Below are positions 44,501 through 51,770 of a DNA stretch of 64,000 nucleotides, in pieces. The translations under genes and the position numbers were made by a program. Positions within the stretch are counted from its first letter, which is position 1, and the number at the start of each line of letters is the position of its first letter. This DNA comes from Owenia fusiformis (lineage: Eukaryota > Annelida > Polychaeta > Sabellida > Oweniidae): the NCBI GenBank assembly GCA_903813345.2, contig CAIIXF020000011.1:25290166-25354165 (forward strand), in the 5' to 3' direction. The notes under the pieces were generated by a model. That model did not search any database. It was not told the DNA's origin and worked only from the letters and a program-made list of their open reading frames with translations.

Positions 44501-47500
44501 CCAGTACTGGTTGCTGGACATTAATTGTCCTGAAATTCGAAAATATATTAGCATAAACAATAGCAAAGAGTGATCACAAAAGTATAGCATTTGAAAAAAC
44601 ATAAGAATCAAATTGTAAATGAAGCAAATAGTGCCATTTAAACTTCTTTACATTCTAAAAAGAATAATAAATCTAAAATGCATATCATTCTCAACAGATC
44701 CAATGGACTGGAATCCATTTTTTCATATTCAAATCTCTTCCAAATGTAATAAGGGACCAAAATTGCAAACCTTTCTTCCTTCCACCATCAACAATTGGGT
44801 TTCCCTCATCATCAACAATTCTTCCTTTTGTGTTGACCTTCTGAACTAAGAAACATTTGTCATCTTCTCTGTAGTCTAAGACACCAACATCATAGAACTG
44901 GTACTCTATTGATGGGTCTCTTGGGTCCACTGAAAATATATTGACTGGGTTAGAATGTGCAGGAACGTGTCAAGGTATCAGCAAATAGTAAACTATAGCA
45001 CTTGTGTGTGGCCACTTCAGTACCCTTTGCATTTGTTTGCCTTTGCTTCTAAAAAGAGAGCTTAGTCAGTAGTTTATAACTAGATTCTGGGTCAAGGGTA
45101 CCAATTCAGTGAATAATAACATCACAAATTGAGGTGTTTTGATAAATAACCTGCCGACAATACATATACTTGTTACTAGGGGTATCACATGACAAGAAAA
45201 AATTTGGGGATGCGAGGGATTTTTCTGTTTCGGTATGGGACACCCAGGATGAACTGTTTTCTGCTTAAGAAAAAAATTCCAAATTCCAAAATCTAGCACT
45301 GTTTTAAGAGTAAGCCAAGAGGATTCATAAATGACCCTTAACATTATCAAAGTAAGCCACAATTTTTGACATCTGCCATACCTTTTCCCAAATAAGGAAT
45401 TGGAGTTTGAGTCAGACATCAATAATGCCTCACTAATGTGTGCAAGAGGTTTTAGTAAGTTTTTTTTGCAAGAAAATTCAACAAGTCTGCAGGACTTATT
45501 TTTTCTTGAGGAAGTTAACAAATTATTGCTAAATGAATAAAAGTTAGACCTTTTAAATTTTTTTAACTATTATGCTTCTATTATGCTTCAATTGAAAAAG
45601 TGAACAAGTCTATCTTTTACGTATAAATCAAGCAGCCAGGTAGTAAATACCTTGATGTTATCATTACAAAAAAGGACTGCTGTTTTTATATGTGACGAAT
45701 ATAAGATACATACAATGGTGACAGTTGTCATTTGTTGGTAGCAGGGCTCTCCCTGGGACAGGTTTCCGAACTCCATTCTCAATTCCTAACATGATCCACT
45801 CCATGGGGGTGCGGCAATCAAACTCAGTGTTATCAAATACATGCAACGGCAAATATGGAGGAAACGGAGCAGGATCATTTGGATCCCGATTTAAAATAAC
45901 ATTATTGTTTTCAGATTCCTTTTTAGGCATTAACTGATCGATTTGTATTCCCTCATCTTCAAGGAGAATGTTTATATCTTGGCTACCATAATCGCGTTTT
46001 CTGCGTTCAATTTCTATTTTTCTAGGGCAATCTCCTGGAGGAGTAAAGAATGGTAGCTGCACTTTAGGTTGGTATGCTTTTTCTGGAAAGTCTGATATGT
46101 CCAGTATTTCTGTTGAAGGTCCATAGTTTTGTTTTGCAAGCTCATCTTTGAGATTGGCAGGAGTTTGAAATGTTGTCACTGAAAAATTCAAAGAATATTT
46201 AACAAAATTAGGCCTGAGTACATACATGTCATACAGTAACTGTAAAAATCATTGAAAGTTGAACAAGTAGATTCCTCAATTGAATTATTAATTTGTAGAT
46301 CATAATATTCATCAAATATTGTCATTAACATTATTGAAAACTCAGAAATTCAATGAAGCCAAAAATAAACTGGAAAAAGCTGCCCAGTAGTACATATAAA
46401 TGTTTTTAATATCTCAATTTCATGGAAACTTTTTCATGTACATAAAACGTCTCTTTCTATCACTAGAGACTGGATGTCTATACCCATTGAGTAATATGTT
46501 AAATTAAATAAATAAATCTATTAGCTTTATTTGTCACATACCTTTTGGGGTGTGTTGTTCTTTGGCAACATTCCATAGAGTATCCTGTGCTGTCTCTGGG
46601 CCAGTCAAGATATTCTGTAACAAAATCAATGTTGCATCATAGCCTTAAGTTTTTTACCTCATTTATATTTTGTATGAATAAAGGACAAGGTGCAATTATT
46701 GGCAAATATCCCTATGGTCAAAATGAATCATTCGTAGGTGTAACATGAAGAATAAAATGTCATATAATACTTTGGAAAATATTAAAGTGCTCGGACACAC
46801 ATAAGCTGAGATAGGGATCATTTCGTTCAGTAAGGTTGTATTGACTTACATGGGGCTGTGCACCATTGACTAAACATGAGGATATCAGCAGATCCCAATA
46901 GAGGCCATCAGTTTCCATTGATTATCACAGAAATACCAAAAATACACTATGACCTGAATCGATTGCAAACTTAATAATTTCACAATACTACACAAATGGT
47001 TTATCTCATCAAATGTGCAAATATGGAGTTTGCAATCGATTCAGGTCATACTTAAAATTAAAAGATTGTACATTTTTTCATCATTTTTTTCCCTACAAAA
47101 TGGCTATAGAAAAATGCTCCAAAAACAACTTTTACACTTATCAAATATCATACAAGTTTGTAAAACCAAAGATTATACTCTTATATTTCATTATGTAGTA
47201 ACATATTTGGATAAGATGCAGGGATGCGTAGGATGTAAATGGATTTTGACAGACACAAAAATACTTCCTGGTTTGGAATCTATGCCTCTACACTTCATGA
47301 TTGAATAATGACCCTAATAAGTGGCCTATACATCAATACAGTGCTGAATATAGGTCAACAAGATACTAGTGTGCATATAAATGTAATAATAAAAGCAGTA
47401 TACTCATTTTGAAAAATCAGATGAATTATTTTTTTCCCATGGGGAGATCCCAATGGAGGGTGTATAAGGTCCTTTCTTCATAAAGATAACTACAGCTGAG

Positions 47501-47838
47501 CATCGTAAATCGATTGTTGTAACCATGGATACAATGATGTCACAGTTAGAGAACAATGGATTTTACGAATTCTTAACTTTACGAAGTTCCGTTACTGGGC
47601 CCCAGGATAATAATTGTATGCATTTTTTAATAAAGATAAAATCACAACTTAAATTACTCACCCCCAATTGATCACTGGCACCTTGTCCTAATATGTCAGA
47701 GTAAAATCCTCTTTGTTTTATCTCGGGATATTTCTGGCCTGTCTTTGAATTGGTTTTACTCAAAGGCCGACTACTTGTGGTACGGTTGGCAGAAAAGGGT
47801 CTGCCATGGGAACTCTTAGATGGTCGTACCGACGACAT
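184..47838 (-). CDS. DNAH1: Axonemal dynein heavy chain 1 (5' two thirds of gene, 48 coding exons)
   Basis: This encodes the motor heavy chain of an inner dynein arm, which drives ciliary and flagellar bending by ATP hydrolysis. The conceptual protein matches my memory of vertebrate DNAH1 from the N-terminal segment ([14 protein letters not shown]) through AAA4. Joined exons, in transcript order: 47662-47838, 46542-46614, 45714-46178, 44771-44929, 44280-44529, 43864-44021, 43433-43647, 42953-43120, 42521-42654, 41965-42115, 41593-41786, 41124-41349, 40530-40732, 39986-40127, 37726-37881, 35160-35358, 31826-31938, 31475-31615, 31030-31242, 30748-30912, 30304-30531, 29805-29984, 29319-29456, 28055-28218, 27697-27810, 27125-27313, 26768-26873 (or 25512-25617), 24332-24445, 23925-24074, 23426-23619, 22646-22817, 22081-22235, 21729-21906, 21023-21217, 20560-20679, 15158-15316, 8000-8122, 7276-7416, 6394-6554, 5907-6039, 5465-5663, 4505-4683, 3876-4109, 2360-2556, 1790-1925, 1320-1528, 843-1014, 184-375. 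All borders are GT..AG, phases agree, and the sum is 8,334 nt (2,778 codons). The gene continues past the left edge. Confidence 0.95.
2243..2337 (-). repeat. Partial tandem copy of the DNAH1 AAA4 P-loop exon
   Basis: About 95 bases at 2243-2337 repeat 2344-2438 (offset 101) with only a few mismatches. The source is the 3' part of exon 2360-2556 plus its splice donor. The copy still encodes [18 protein letters not shown] and keeps a GTAAGT donor, but it has no acceptor. If the copy's donor were used instead of the normal one, translation would hit TAA directly at the first exon/intron border. The copy is therefore most likely inert, or a source of unproductive splicing. Confidence 0.85.
3876..15316 (-). 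CDS. DNAH1: DNAH1 coding exons 36-43: AAA2-AAA3 link and AAA3 (residues 2034-2476)
   Basis: Exons 15158-15316 and 8000-8122 join AAA2 to AAA3. The second carries an acidic insert (DDGDDDED) and a lysine cluster, as in DNAH1 relatives. AAA3, a regulatory nucleotide site, has Walker A GPTGTGKT at about 2179-2186 in exon 6394-6554, then [31 protein letters not shown] (Walker B at about 2245-2249), [15 protein letters not shown] and [17 protein letters not shown]. The 7-kb intron between the first two exons contains a whole gene on the other strand. Confidence 0.94.
4834..4862. repeat. Perfect 14-bp-arm hairpin
   Basis: AGCGGGCAGATATA, one base, then the exact inverse TATATCTGCCCGCT (the two arms flank a single central base). 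A direct copy of the left arm is at 4802-4815. GC-rich relative to the surroundings. Confidence 0.8.
4904..5098 (+). other. Unidentified 64-codon open stretch in a DNAH1 intron
   Basis: Between two in-frame stops this frame reads like a folded protein segment ([20 protein letters not shown], then [18 protein letters not shown]). It has no ATG near its start. It is antisense to DNAH1, in the intron 4684-5464, next to a perfect hairpin. It may be a decayed transposon or gene fragment; I do not recognise it. Confidence 0.35.
6180..6350. repeat. GGAACACC-family dispersed repeat, degraded
   Basis: TATGAACACCTCTCAATATG, then AACACTTTT and GGTGTTCTGATTAGACAGGT resemble other copies at several points. 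Confidence 0.5.
9134..9185. repeat. Short tandem array (about 17-bp unit)
   Basis: About three copies of GCATATATGGTATATGG with small changes, in the 7-kb DNAH1 intron. Confidence 0.7.
10051..10149. repeat. Imperfect palindrome, arms about 37 bases
   Basis: GATATCATTTTTATCCACGA...ATATCTG at 10051-10087 pairs with 10113-10149. More GATATC strings follow to about 10170. Probably a small foldback element. Confidence 0.6.
11690..11868. repeat. Second copy of the 25960-26123 repeat
   Basis: It shares a long stretch (ACAATTTTCGAAACCATATT, then ATGACATCACTTTGACTGAA and CTACTCGCATCTAGTCTATT) with 25960-26123. The left end is not recognisable, so this looks like a truncated copy. Confidence 0.7.
12301..14120 (+). 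CDS. Chondroitin N-acetylgalactosaminyltransferase-like (CHGN family, GT7), nested in DNAH1 intron
   Basis: Two coding exons, 12301-12475 and 12736-14120, join in frame to give 519 residues. A second AG six bases further on (12740-12741) would also keep the frame. A short cytoplasmic N-terminus, one membrane segment at about residues 37-55 ([20 protein letters not shown]) and a luminal catalytic domain make a type II Golgi protein. Family marks are EFSRGK-like [12 protein letters not shown], the metal-binding DID at about 335-337, [27 protein letters not shown] (W424 onward) and IHIWHEKKC. These match human CSGALNACT1/2 C-terminal strings. The family transfers GalNAc in starting or extending chondroitin chains. 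The paralogue and exact acceptor cannot be told. AATAAA lies a few bases after the stop. The gene is antisense to DNAH1. Confidence 0.88.
14124..14137 (+). terminator. Overlapping AATAAA polyadenylation signals
   Basis: Overlapping AATAAA hexamers begin four bases after the stop codon of the chondroitin transferase-like gene. That would give a very short 3'UTR unless later signals (for example AAATAAATAAAT near 14690) are used. Confidence 0.5.
14928..15147. repeat. 22-bp minisatellite, 10 copies, abutting a DNAH1 splice donor
   Basis: Ten direct copies of TCATATGACAGAATACAATC plus AG, with a few substitutions (G/A at position 3, T/A in GWCAG). The next partial copy (TCATA) runs into the ACTCAC that forms the donor of exon 15158-15316 on the minus strand. 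Frames reading through it are artefacts of the repeat. Confidence 0.93.
16716..16911. mobile_element. Small inverted-repeat element
   Basis: The ends CAGGCCTGTAGCCAG and its near inverse (CTGGCTATGGGCCTG) are about 195 bases apart, with internal AACCCCCTTG strings in the same direction. I see no clear target duplication. Confidence 0.5.
17302..17406. repeat. Palindrome with TACAGGGTGA ends facing inward
   Basis: ATGAAGTTATATTATT...ATACAGGGTGA at 17302-17343 mirrors 17370-17406 with short gaps. It lies 140 bases left of the mariner remnant. Confidence 0.6.
17547..18631 (-). mobile_element. Decayed mariner-like element with long terminal inverted repeats
   Basis: The ends are CGAGGGGTGATCAATAAGTA and its inverse, in arms of roughly 190 bases (to about 17745 and from about 18435), flanked by TA on both sides. 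The minus strand at 17959-18261 encodes a transposase C-terminal remnant with [10 protein letters not shown] and YCPDLLTCD, which hold the second and third catalytic aspartates of mariner transposases. The first aspartate and the N-terminal DNA-binding half are missing, so the copy cannot move by itself. It lies in the DNAH1 intron 15317-20559. Confidence 0.88.
19643..19937. mobile_element. Mariner-type MITE
   Basis: A 295-base non-coding element with imperfect inverted ends (CAAGGGGTGATCCAAAAGTA against CCAGGGTTGATCCAAAAGTA), arms of about 55 bases, and flanking TA. Its ends resemble those of the mariner 1 kb away but are a distinct family. Confidence 0.8.
20560..22817 (-). CDS. DNAH1: DNAH1 coding exons 31-35: AAA2 (residues 1760-2033)
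   Basis: AAA2 binds nucleotide structurally in dyneins. Its Walker A loop GPTGSGKT is at about residues 1809-1816 at the end of exon 22646-22817. The region continues with [37 protein letters not shown] (Walker B equivalent WIEN at about 1902-1905), [31 protein letters not shown] and [11 protein letters not shown]. These are hallmark axonemal dynein strings. Five exons of 120-195 nt are joined in consistent phase. Confidence 0.95.
21540..21690. repeat. GGAACACC-family dispersed repeat, degraded
   Basis: AAACACCTCTGTAAATTGAA, GAACACCTCAGT and GTGGAACACCTCCCAG recall the family. The right end is unclear. Confidence 0.5.
23426..27810 (-). CDS. DNAH1: DNAH1 coding exons 25-30: AAA1, main ATPase site (residues 1471-1760)
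   Basis: AAA1 is the site whose ATP hydrolysis drives motility in dyneins. The Walker A loop GPAGTGKT is at about residues 1528-1535 (exon 27125-27313). Walker B CFDEFNRI is at about 1578-1585 (exon 26768-26873), and sensor [10 protein letters not shown] is in exon 24332-24445. After these come [23 protein letters not shown] and RDVNVPKFL. All catalytic residues are present. A second version of the Walker B exon lies at 25512-25617 and is annotated separately. Confidence 0.95.
24580..25241. mobile_element. GC-rich Harbinger-like MITE
   Basis: The termini TGGCCTAGTCACATAGCC and their exact inverse enclose 662 bases and are flanked by TAA on both sides, the 3-bp duplication typical of PIF/Harbinger. 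The interior is far more GC-rich than anything nearby. It is filled with variants of CGGCCGA, CCGGCCGG and CCGAGCTC. No transposase is visible; open frames inside are by-products of base composition. It sits in the DNAH1 intron between exon 25512-25617 and exon 24332-24445. Confidence 0.8.
25512..25617 (-). CDS. DNAH1: DNAH1 Walker B exon, alternative duplicate copy (27b)
   Basis: This is a second 106-nt exon with the same phase, its own AG acceptor (CATATTTAG) and the same GTGAGG donor. It is open in the DNAH1 frame and encodes [16 protein letters not shown] followed by [19 protein letters not shown]. In the first 22 whole codons it differs from copy 27a by about a dozen synonymous changes but only one amino-acid change. 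In the last 13 codons 9 residues differ. That pattern says both exons have been under selection for protein. Including both or neither would shift the frame into exon 24332-24445, so the two must be used exclusively. No transcript evidence was available. Confidence 0.85.
25690..26123. mobile_element. MITE-like element between the two Walker B exons
   Basis: The inverted ends share AGATGCGAGTAG. Its right part (25960-26123) repeats 11690-11868, including the string TTTTGAATATTTAATGACGT. It begins about 70 bases upstream of the alternative exon's acceptor. No coding content. Confidence 0.6.
26768..26873 (-). CDS. DNAH1: DNAH1 Walker B exon, canonical copy (27a)
   Basis: This is a 106-nt exon starting in phase 2 and ending in phase 0. 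It supplies [16 protein letters not shown] and continues [19 protein letters not shown], which matches the usual DNAH1 sequence between Walker B and sensor I. The acceptor follows a TTATTATAG tract and the donor is GTGAGG. The intron next to the acceptor shares a stretch (TATAAGAAATA..TTGACTT) with the intron next to the second copy, showing that the duplication took flanking intron along. Confidence 0.95.
28055..37881 (-). CDS. DNAH1: DNAH1 coding exons 15-24: rest of tail and linker (residues 906-1470)
   Basis: These exons encode the C-terminal tail and the linker that swings across the AAA ring during the power stroke. Recognisable blocks are [153 protein letters not shown] and [13 protein letters not shown]. 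The linker blocks are among the best conserved in all dyneins, which makes the assignment secure. Two introns here exceed 2 kb: the intron 3' of exon 15 holds a 715-bp palindrome, and the one after exon 16 (31939-35159) has only repeats. Confidence 0.95.
28449..28782. repeat. GGAACACC-family dispersed repeat, best copy
   Basis: The ends are inverted: CACTAAAACCAGTGAAAAGG..AACACC on the left and GGGTGTTCCACTTACACAGG..TTTCATTG on the right. The interior repeats phrases such as AGGAACACCT, GTGGAACACCTC and ATATGGGACA. Other copies in the window: 33240-33435, 21540-21690, 6180-6350, 11258-11345, 20446-20520, 40250-40320, 43330-43425 and 430-580. Confidence 0.65.
29160..29290. repeat. AACATGCAAAATGTCACC dispersed repeat, copy 1
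   Basis: CATTAACATGCAAAATGTCA followed by CCGCCTACCATTTGTTA recurs at 36163-36290 in the same direction and, inverted, at about 55735-55800. Family unknown. Confidence 0.6.
30215..30290 (-). repeat. Possible tRNA-derived SINE remnant
   Basis: On the minus strand, CAGGAGGTTGTGGATTCAGT then TCCCACC resembles the anticodon and T-arm stretch of tRNA-derived SINEs. No A box or tail is visible. A similar B-box-like GGTTCAAATCCC is on the minus strand at about 28317-28331. Confidence 0.3.
31939..35159. other. DNAH1 intron with repeats only
   Basis: It contains a GGAACACC-family copy (33240), a degraded GCACCCACTTGAGA repeat (34860) and a short C run at 33189. No exon-like frame with splice sites was found. 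Confidence 0.55.
33240..33435. repeat. GGAACACC-family dispersed repeat
   Basis: It shares CTCTATATGGGACA, CCAAGTTCCAT, AAGGAACACCTGTCTA and a terminal GTGTTCCATATAC with the copy at 28449-28782. Confidence 0.6.
35405..36119. mobile_element. Foldback element: 715-bp near-perfect palindrome
   Basis: Two arms of roughly 315 bases, AAGGAGGAGGGAAGTTAGCG onward, are inverted copies with few mismatches and enclose a short centre. TA flanks both sides. Frames seen on each arm are mirror translations of the same sequence, not genes. The element ends 46 bases from the acceptor of DNAH1 exon 35160-35358. In the pre-mRNA it would fold into a long double-stranded hairpin. Confidence 0.88.
36163..36290. 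repeat. AACATGCAAAATGTCACC dispersed repeat, copy 2
   Basis: CATTAACATGCAAAATGTCA then CCACCTGCCATTTATTAAAGAC, as at 29160. An inverted third copy is near 55735-55800. Confidence 0.6.
38565..39737 (+). CDS. Alpha-1,3-fucosyltransferase-like (GT10), intronless, nested in DNAH1 intron
   Basis: An uninterrupted 390-codon frame starts with ATG at 38565. Residues 24-40 form a membrane anchor ([17 protein letters not shown]) after a short cytoplasmic segment, as in Golgi type II transferases. The GT10 donor-binding region is clear at about residues 250-270 ([19 protein letters not shown]), followed by PIVMGAP and SFIHVDDF. The upstream [10 protein letters not shown] region corresponds to the family's conserved acceptor-side block. 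The enzyme would add fucose from GDP-fucose to N-acetylglucosamine on glycoproteins; its exact linkage is not determinable. The gene lies antisense in the DNAH1 intron 37882-39985. An AATAAA is at 39782, 45 bases after the stop. The lack of introns suggests retrocopy origin or an invertebrate single-exon family; no poly(A) tract was seen. Confidence 0.88.
   Translation: MTYFISNEKGNTINIILESMTRKLLVIALCFLIAFYIIIWKEMLGNYQLKELINFKVIAGRKTFKIVVWYGYQNRSIQEGSVKNWTIDNCLLSTDRNTVNESDVVVIPMQIYRQFEDLPQRRNSLQRWVMLFDDYPSMILKRDGWQSGKFKRMFNWSMTYRLDSDVPIPYGWTEKREKPIKIKQNFANYHANDTALASAVISHCSYTLNNRISYVKELEKYVSLDFYGYCGNKKCPGQQYVTPCGEIKKHKFFLAFENSNCMEYITEKLWLLSYDQKVIPIVMGAPKSDYIAQAPPNSFIHVDDFKSPKALAEYITMLDKNNTAYNEYFQWRRLYTTHSRQQYLGMQPWKILCDKLNAIDVTETTVYEDIAQWFNKKTMCHNPNKTGWSK
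39782..39787 (+). terminator. AATAAA polyadenylation signal
   Basis: This hexamer is 45 bases after the fucosyltransferase stop codon, a normal spacing for a compact 3'UTR. Confidence 0.5.
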
Positions 47839-47843
47839 TTTGT
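39986..47843 (-). CDS. DNAH1: DNAH1 coding exons 1-14: N-terminal tail (residues 1-905)
   Basis: The ATG is at 47836-47838. It is preceded by five bases and a strong pyrimidine tract ending in AG, so exon 47662-47843 begins with 5'UTR and at least one non-coding exon lies upstream. The first 40 residues are Ser/Arg/Lys-rich and probably disordered. Conserved blocks follow: [20 protein letters not shown]-like (as [13 protein letters not shown]), [88 protein letters not shown] and [18 protein letters not shown]. This is the dynein heavy chain N-terminal region 1, which in the family binds intermediate chains and dimerises or docks. Exon sizes run from 73 to 465 nt. Confidence 0.93.
46948..47050. 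repeat. Perfect 24-bp inverted repeat
   Basis: TATGACCTGAATCGATTGCA plus AACT at 46948-46971 has an exact inverse at 47027-47050, with a 55-base loop. It lies in the first DNAH1 coding-region intron. Confidence 0.85.
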
Positions 47844-48420
47844 CTGGAAAACAAAGAACATATGTTTCATCATCTACTGATTTTGCTTCAAGGGTAATCA
47901 AATCACTACATCTGTTATCTCTACTGAAAGATCTGCAAATAGTTACATCTGTTCGGTTACTGGAGGTTTAGTTTAGTCACTGTATATTTGAAATGGAATG
48001 TCTACATACAGTACATTTTAAAATGGATATATTCTCCTCAAGTCTATCTATATGTAATGACATTAGCAATTGGAGGATACATGCACATTTGATATTATAT
48101 TAGGGCAAAGAGGAAGGAAGGAAGCCATGTTTTTTCTCACATGAATTGAGATCTCACAAAACTATCTTTTTACCGATATCAAACATGGCAGAAAATGGAA
48201 ATTCTAATTTCTAACAAGTAAGTGTCAAAGTTACCCTCATGACAACATTACCCCACATGTAATCCTTTTGCTCTACAAATATGTGCTGTAAGGTAGTGCT
48301 GCAAGTGGCATCAAATTTCAGTACTGGTATCACGTATACCCAATTTCGTACCAATTGGTAGTGCCATGAAAAATAAAAATAAATCAAAAAATGTGATTCC
48401 TTATGTTGAAATTTGAAATC

Positions 48421-48508
48421 CCACTGAAACTCGTTTGACCTTTTATATGTGCCTCAAGTTCCACCCACTGACACTCGTTTGACCTTTTAAATGTGCCTCA
48501 AGTTCCAC
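48421..48508. repeat. 44-bp tandem duplication
   Basis: Two adjacent 44-base units starting CCACTGAAACTCGTTTGACC and CCACTGACACTCGTTTGACC differ at only a few sites. Confidence 0.85.
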
Positions 48509-49225
48509 ATATCATACTTAAAGAAAGTCTGGATGAGAGAAGTTTAAGCTGTTAGACAACTAATCTAGGGATCCTTACATTTCAGCTCTCCATTTTGAAG
48601 AGGATTTGAAGAGCAATGAACCCAGCACTTCCAGGTAGAAAATTTCTTGCCAACTGATGTTGTTTTACAAAAGAACAATGCAAAATCAGAGCGCAGCTAT
48701 CAGGCCGTTAAACTGTCACGCAATTTGCTTATTTGAAATGCATTTGCTGAAGATATCGAAGACCCGCCAACTTCTTTTGCATGACAGAATATGTCAGGCG
48801 AATATGCATTTTACCTGATATTTGTCAAGCAAGAAGAAACACATTCTGTTCTGACTTTTCATGCGAATTCTGTATATGTCACGCATTTGCTTCGAAATTT
48901 TTTGTACCTCCCCCCATCCAGCATCTGATTTCAATACTGGCACTGAAGCCCAGCATTACTTTCGCACTACTTCTGGTAATACTGTGATGCACTACTGTAA
49001 GATAGTGGCTGTATAAACAGAAAATGACTGAACATACATACAGTGATTTATATAAAATAATGGAATACACAATCTGCGCAACAAGTGAAAATGGAGGCAC
49101 ATGAGAGAGCACAAAGAGAATTTACAGTACAAGGAACTAGCTGTCGAGGAAACAGCAGCTTATGCAACACAACAACAACAAGCAGGGTAATGTTTGCATG
49201 TGTGGAGATCTACCCCATCCCTAAC

Positions 49226-50080
49226 CAAACCTGTCTGGCCCAGTTATCTACTCTCGATATCGTAGATCTGGGCCAGACAAGGTCCAATGCAAAAAAGGGG
49301 GGATTTACTCAGGAAAAAACATGTCACTGAATCATCACTTATTATTCATTCCCTATTAGCCATCCAACCAAAACATCGGGCTACATGTAAACCCAAGTAT
49401 TTATTTGAAATAAAGAGTACATAACTTACATGTAAATGTGGTGTTTTGTTTGTTATTTTGATGTTGAAATGGGCACAACATTTCGTCAATATTTCGTCAG
49501 TTCTCCGCACCGAATTAAGTCACGTGATGTGGCGTAACACGAGTGTGACGCGATAATTTTTAAACTTTCATGGAACGAAAATTCATTTCCCGGGAATCAA
49601 TACATTCCAAATATTACGATTTGTTCAGCAGATTTGTTATTAAAACGTAGATTACTTTATAAAACAGATGTATCTGTGTTGTATTTAGACTGGAAAGAAA
49701 TATGGTGGACATTAAATACAATTTTTCAATTTGTTGAACTGACCGAATGTAGTACTGAACGAAATATGCAGCCGAGACTTCTCGATATTCTACGAGATCA
49801 CGAACAGATTGCAGAAGAATTTCTCTTTTTGCTGCGTTTTATCGTTTCGTTCTTATTTATTAGCCGTCATCCAGCGATGGAAACCTAATATAAATACAAA
49901 GTTTGATACAAGGAACAAACACGTAAGTGACTTTTATGATGTTTATTCATTTATCAGCACGTATTATACATTGAAAAACCAGTGTGTTTTTTCCGGAGTA
50001 AATACCCCATTTTTTGCATTGGACATTGTCTGGCCCAGATCTACGAGGTCGGGAGTAGATAACTGGGCCAGACGGGTTTG
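49226..50080. mobile_element. Element with compound inverted repeats (about 105-bp arms)
   Basis: Left arm 49226 to about 49330 and right arm about 49980-50080 are inverted copies, starting CAAACC(T/C)GTCTGGCCCAG. Each arm holds its own smaller inversion (GTCTGGCCCAG...CTGGGCCAGAC). The centre is unique, CpG-bearing sequence. I found no target duplication, so the outer limits are uncertain. The plus-strand frames at 49634-49888 and 49809-50216 are of unknown meaning. Confidence 0.65.
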
Positions 50081-51210
50081 CAGTCTTCGCGTTGACGCCG
50101 TTTTTTCTCGTTTTTACGGAAATTTCAAGAGGTTGGACGGAAAAATCAGAAATAACTTACGTCCTTGGGACGCAAAGATTCTACACCACCATCAGGTAAC
50201 TTTAACTGCAGCGTAGAAGTGATAAAACATGATTTTCTGAAGAATTTTCAGATCGTCTACTTCCTTGATCTTGATAATGTTTATGTCGGCAAATCTGATT
50301 GGCTACGAAGTGTCTCAGTATATTTGCGGGGTTTCTAGTCTGAAACGCAGCATTTGATTGGCTGTGGTGCCCTCCGAGTCATTCCGGAGTATACCGAAGC
50401 TGGATAATCTGTTGTACGCAAACATTAGTTTCAAAATTGAGAATTGAGACTTGTTTTTCACGATAACCTTAATTACTTCCACTAGGAACCGTTAGATATC
50501 GATCTAATGTTATACATCAATATAATTATTTAATGATAGATCAACGTTTTTCATCTAAAAGTCATCAGAGAAAGGAGAAATGTTATAAAAAGAAACAAAA
50601 AGTTCACGACCTTGAAGATCGCTGGTTGGTAAAATGTGAAAACAACTCTTAATTTGAATATTTCTTTCATTCATTTCGGAGAATTTTGGTATAGCATTAG
50701 TAAAGAATTGTGTGAAAAGGACCAAATGATAGATATTTATCGGGAGAATGCATATAATTACAATACATGTCATTTTATCCGGTTTTAGCGAAAGCACTCT
50801 ATTATCGCCCAATTTACTTTCACTTTAATATTAATAATAAAATATGAGGGACGCAAAAAATATTAGACGGGACTCACATTTTTCAAATGTGTTGCGTCCC
50901 TGGGACTCAGAAATTTAAATGGCTAGCCCGAACACTGGGTTTGGTTACCCCATCCCAAGAGCAAGAACCTTGACAAAAATAGACCATATAGTGGGTGAAA
51001 AAATATAATTTTTTCATCCTAGGATGCAACCAAACTATTACTGGAAATATGATAGGAACTTCGACCAAGAACATGTATAAAAAATCGAGTTCCTAGAGAT
51101 ATTGTAATGACCTCTGGTCATTCCTTTGTTTAAATATTGTTTTAAGTACTTACTGAACTTGATCCCGATGCTTTAATGATGTTTAATCATGTTATTTAAC
51201 TGTATAGAGG

Positions 51211-51770
51211 TTACTCCCGTCGAGAGCTACTTAGATTTTGAAAGTATAGCTCTCTATCGCTAGAATCAACAGCTTAAGAATCCTGACTTCAAAGAAAATT
51301 TCAGGGAATTCAGCTGACTCATGTTGCACATTATATACCTGAAAATGTATCCTACATCGCCATCTTTCATTCAGCTCAACTATAGAACGTCTCACTGCCC
51401 TATGTATCAATCAGGACTTCATTTTATTGGTCGTGTGAAAAGTTTTGGCCAGGTATATTCAATATGGCGGCTTGACGTTTCCCAAGTTGCGCATGCGTCG
51501 GTAGTATTTCCGTTTAACCGCCATATTGGAAATGGGTATCGAACAAAAAACGATTAGAACTCCTGATCGCCATAGAAGCACATCCGCGATCCTACATGCA
51601 CGGGGAAAGTAGACACATATGAGCCCATATGTAGGCTACAGTTTGAGACAAACAGCAAGCCGTTGACTGGCGCTGATCAAATTTAGATGTCACAATTCTA
51701 CAGCTGGGAGATCCTCACGATGGAGAGCTATACTTTCAAAATCTAACATGGTAGCTCTCGACGTGAGTAA
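51211..51770. mobile_element. hAT-like non-autonomous element with 8-bp target duplication
   Basis: Inverted ends begin TTACTC(C/A)CGTCGAGAGCTAC and continue through TTAGATTTTGAAAGTATAGC. A perfect direct repeat TATAGAGG lies at 51203-51210 and 51771-51778. Eight-base duplications suggest hAT (or P/Merlin). Inside is a second hairpin, CAATATGGCGG against CCGCCATATTG, and an NRF1-like palindrome. No transposase. Confidence 0.8.

Noticed and set aside
49634-50216. Two overlapping plus-strand frames of 84 and 135 codons
   Set aside because: Not recognised, and the longer one runs through a repeat arm. Not supported as a gene, though the region may contain a 5'UTR exon.
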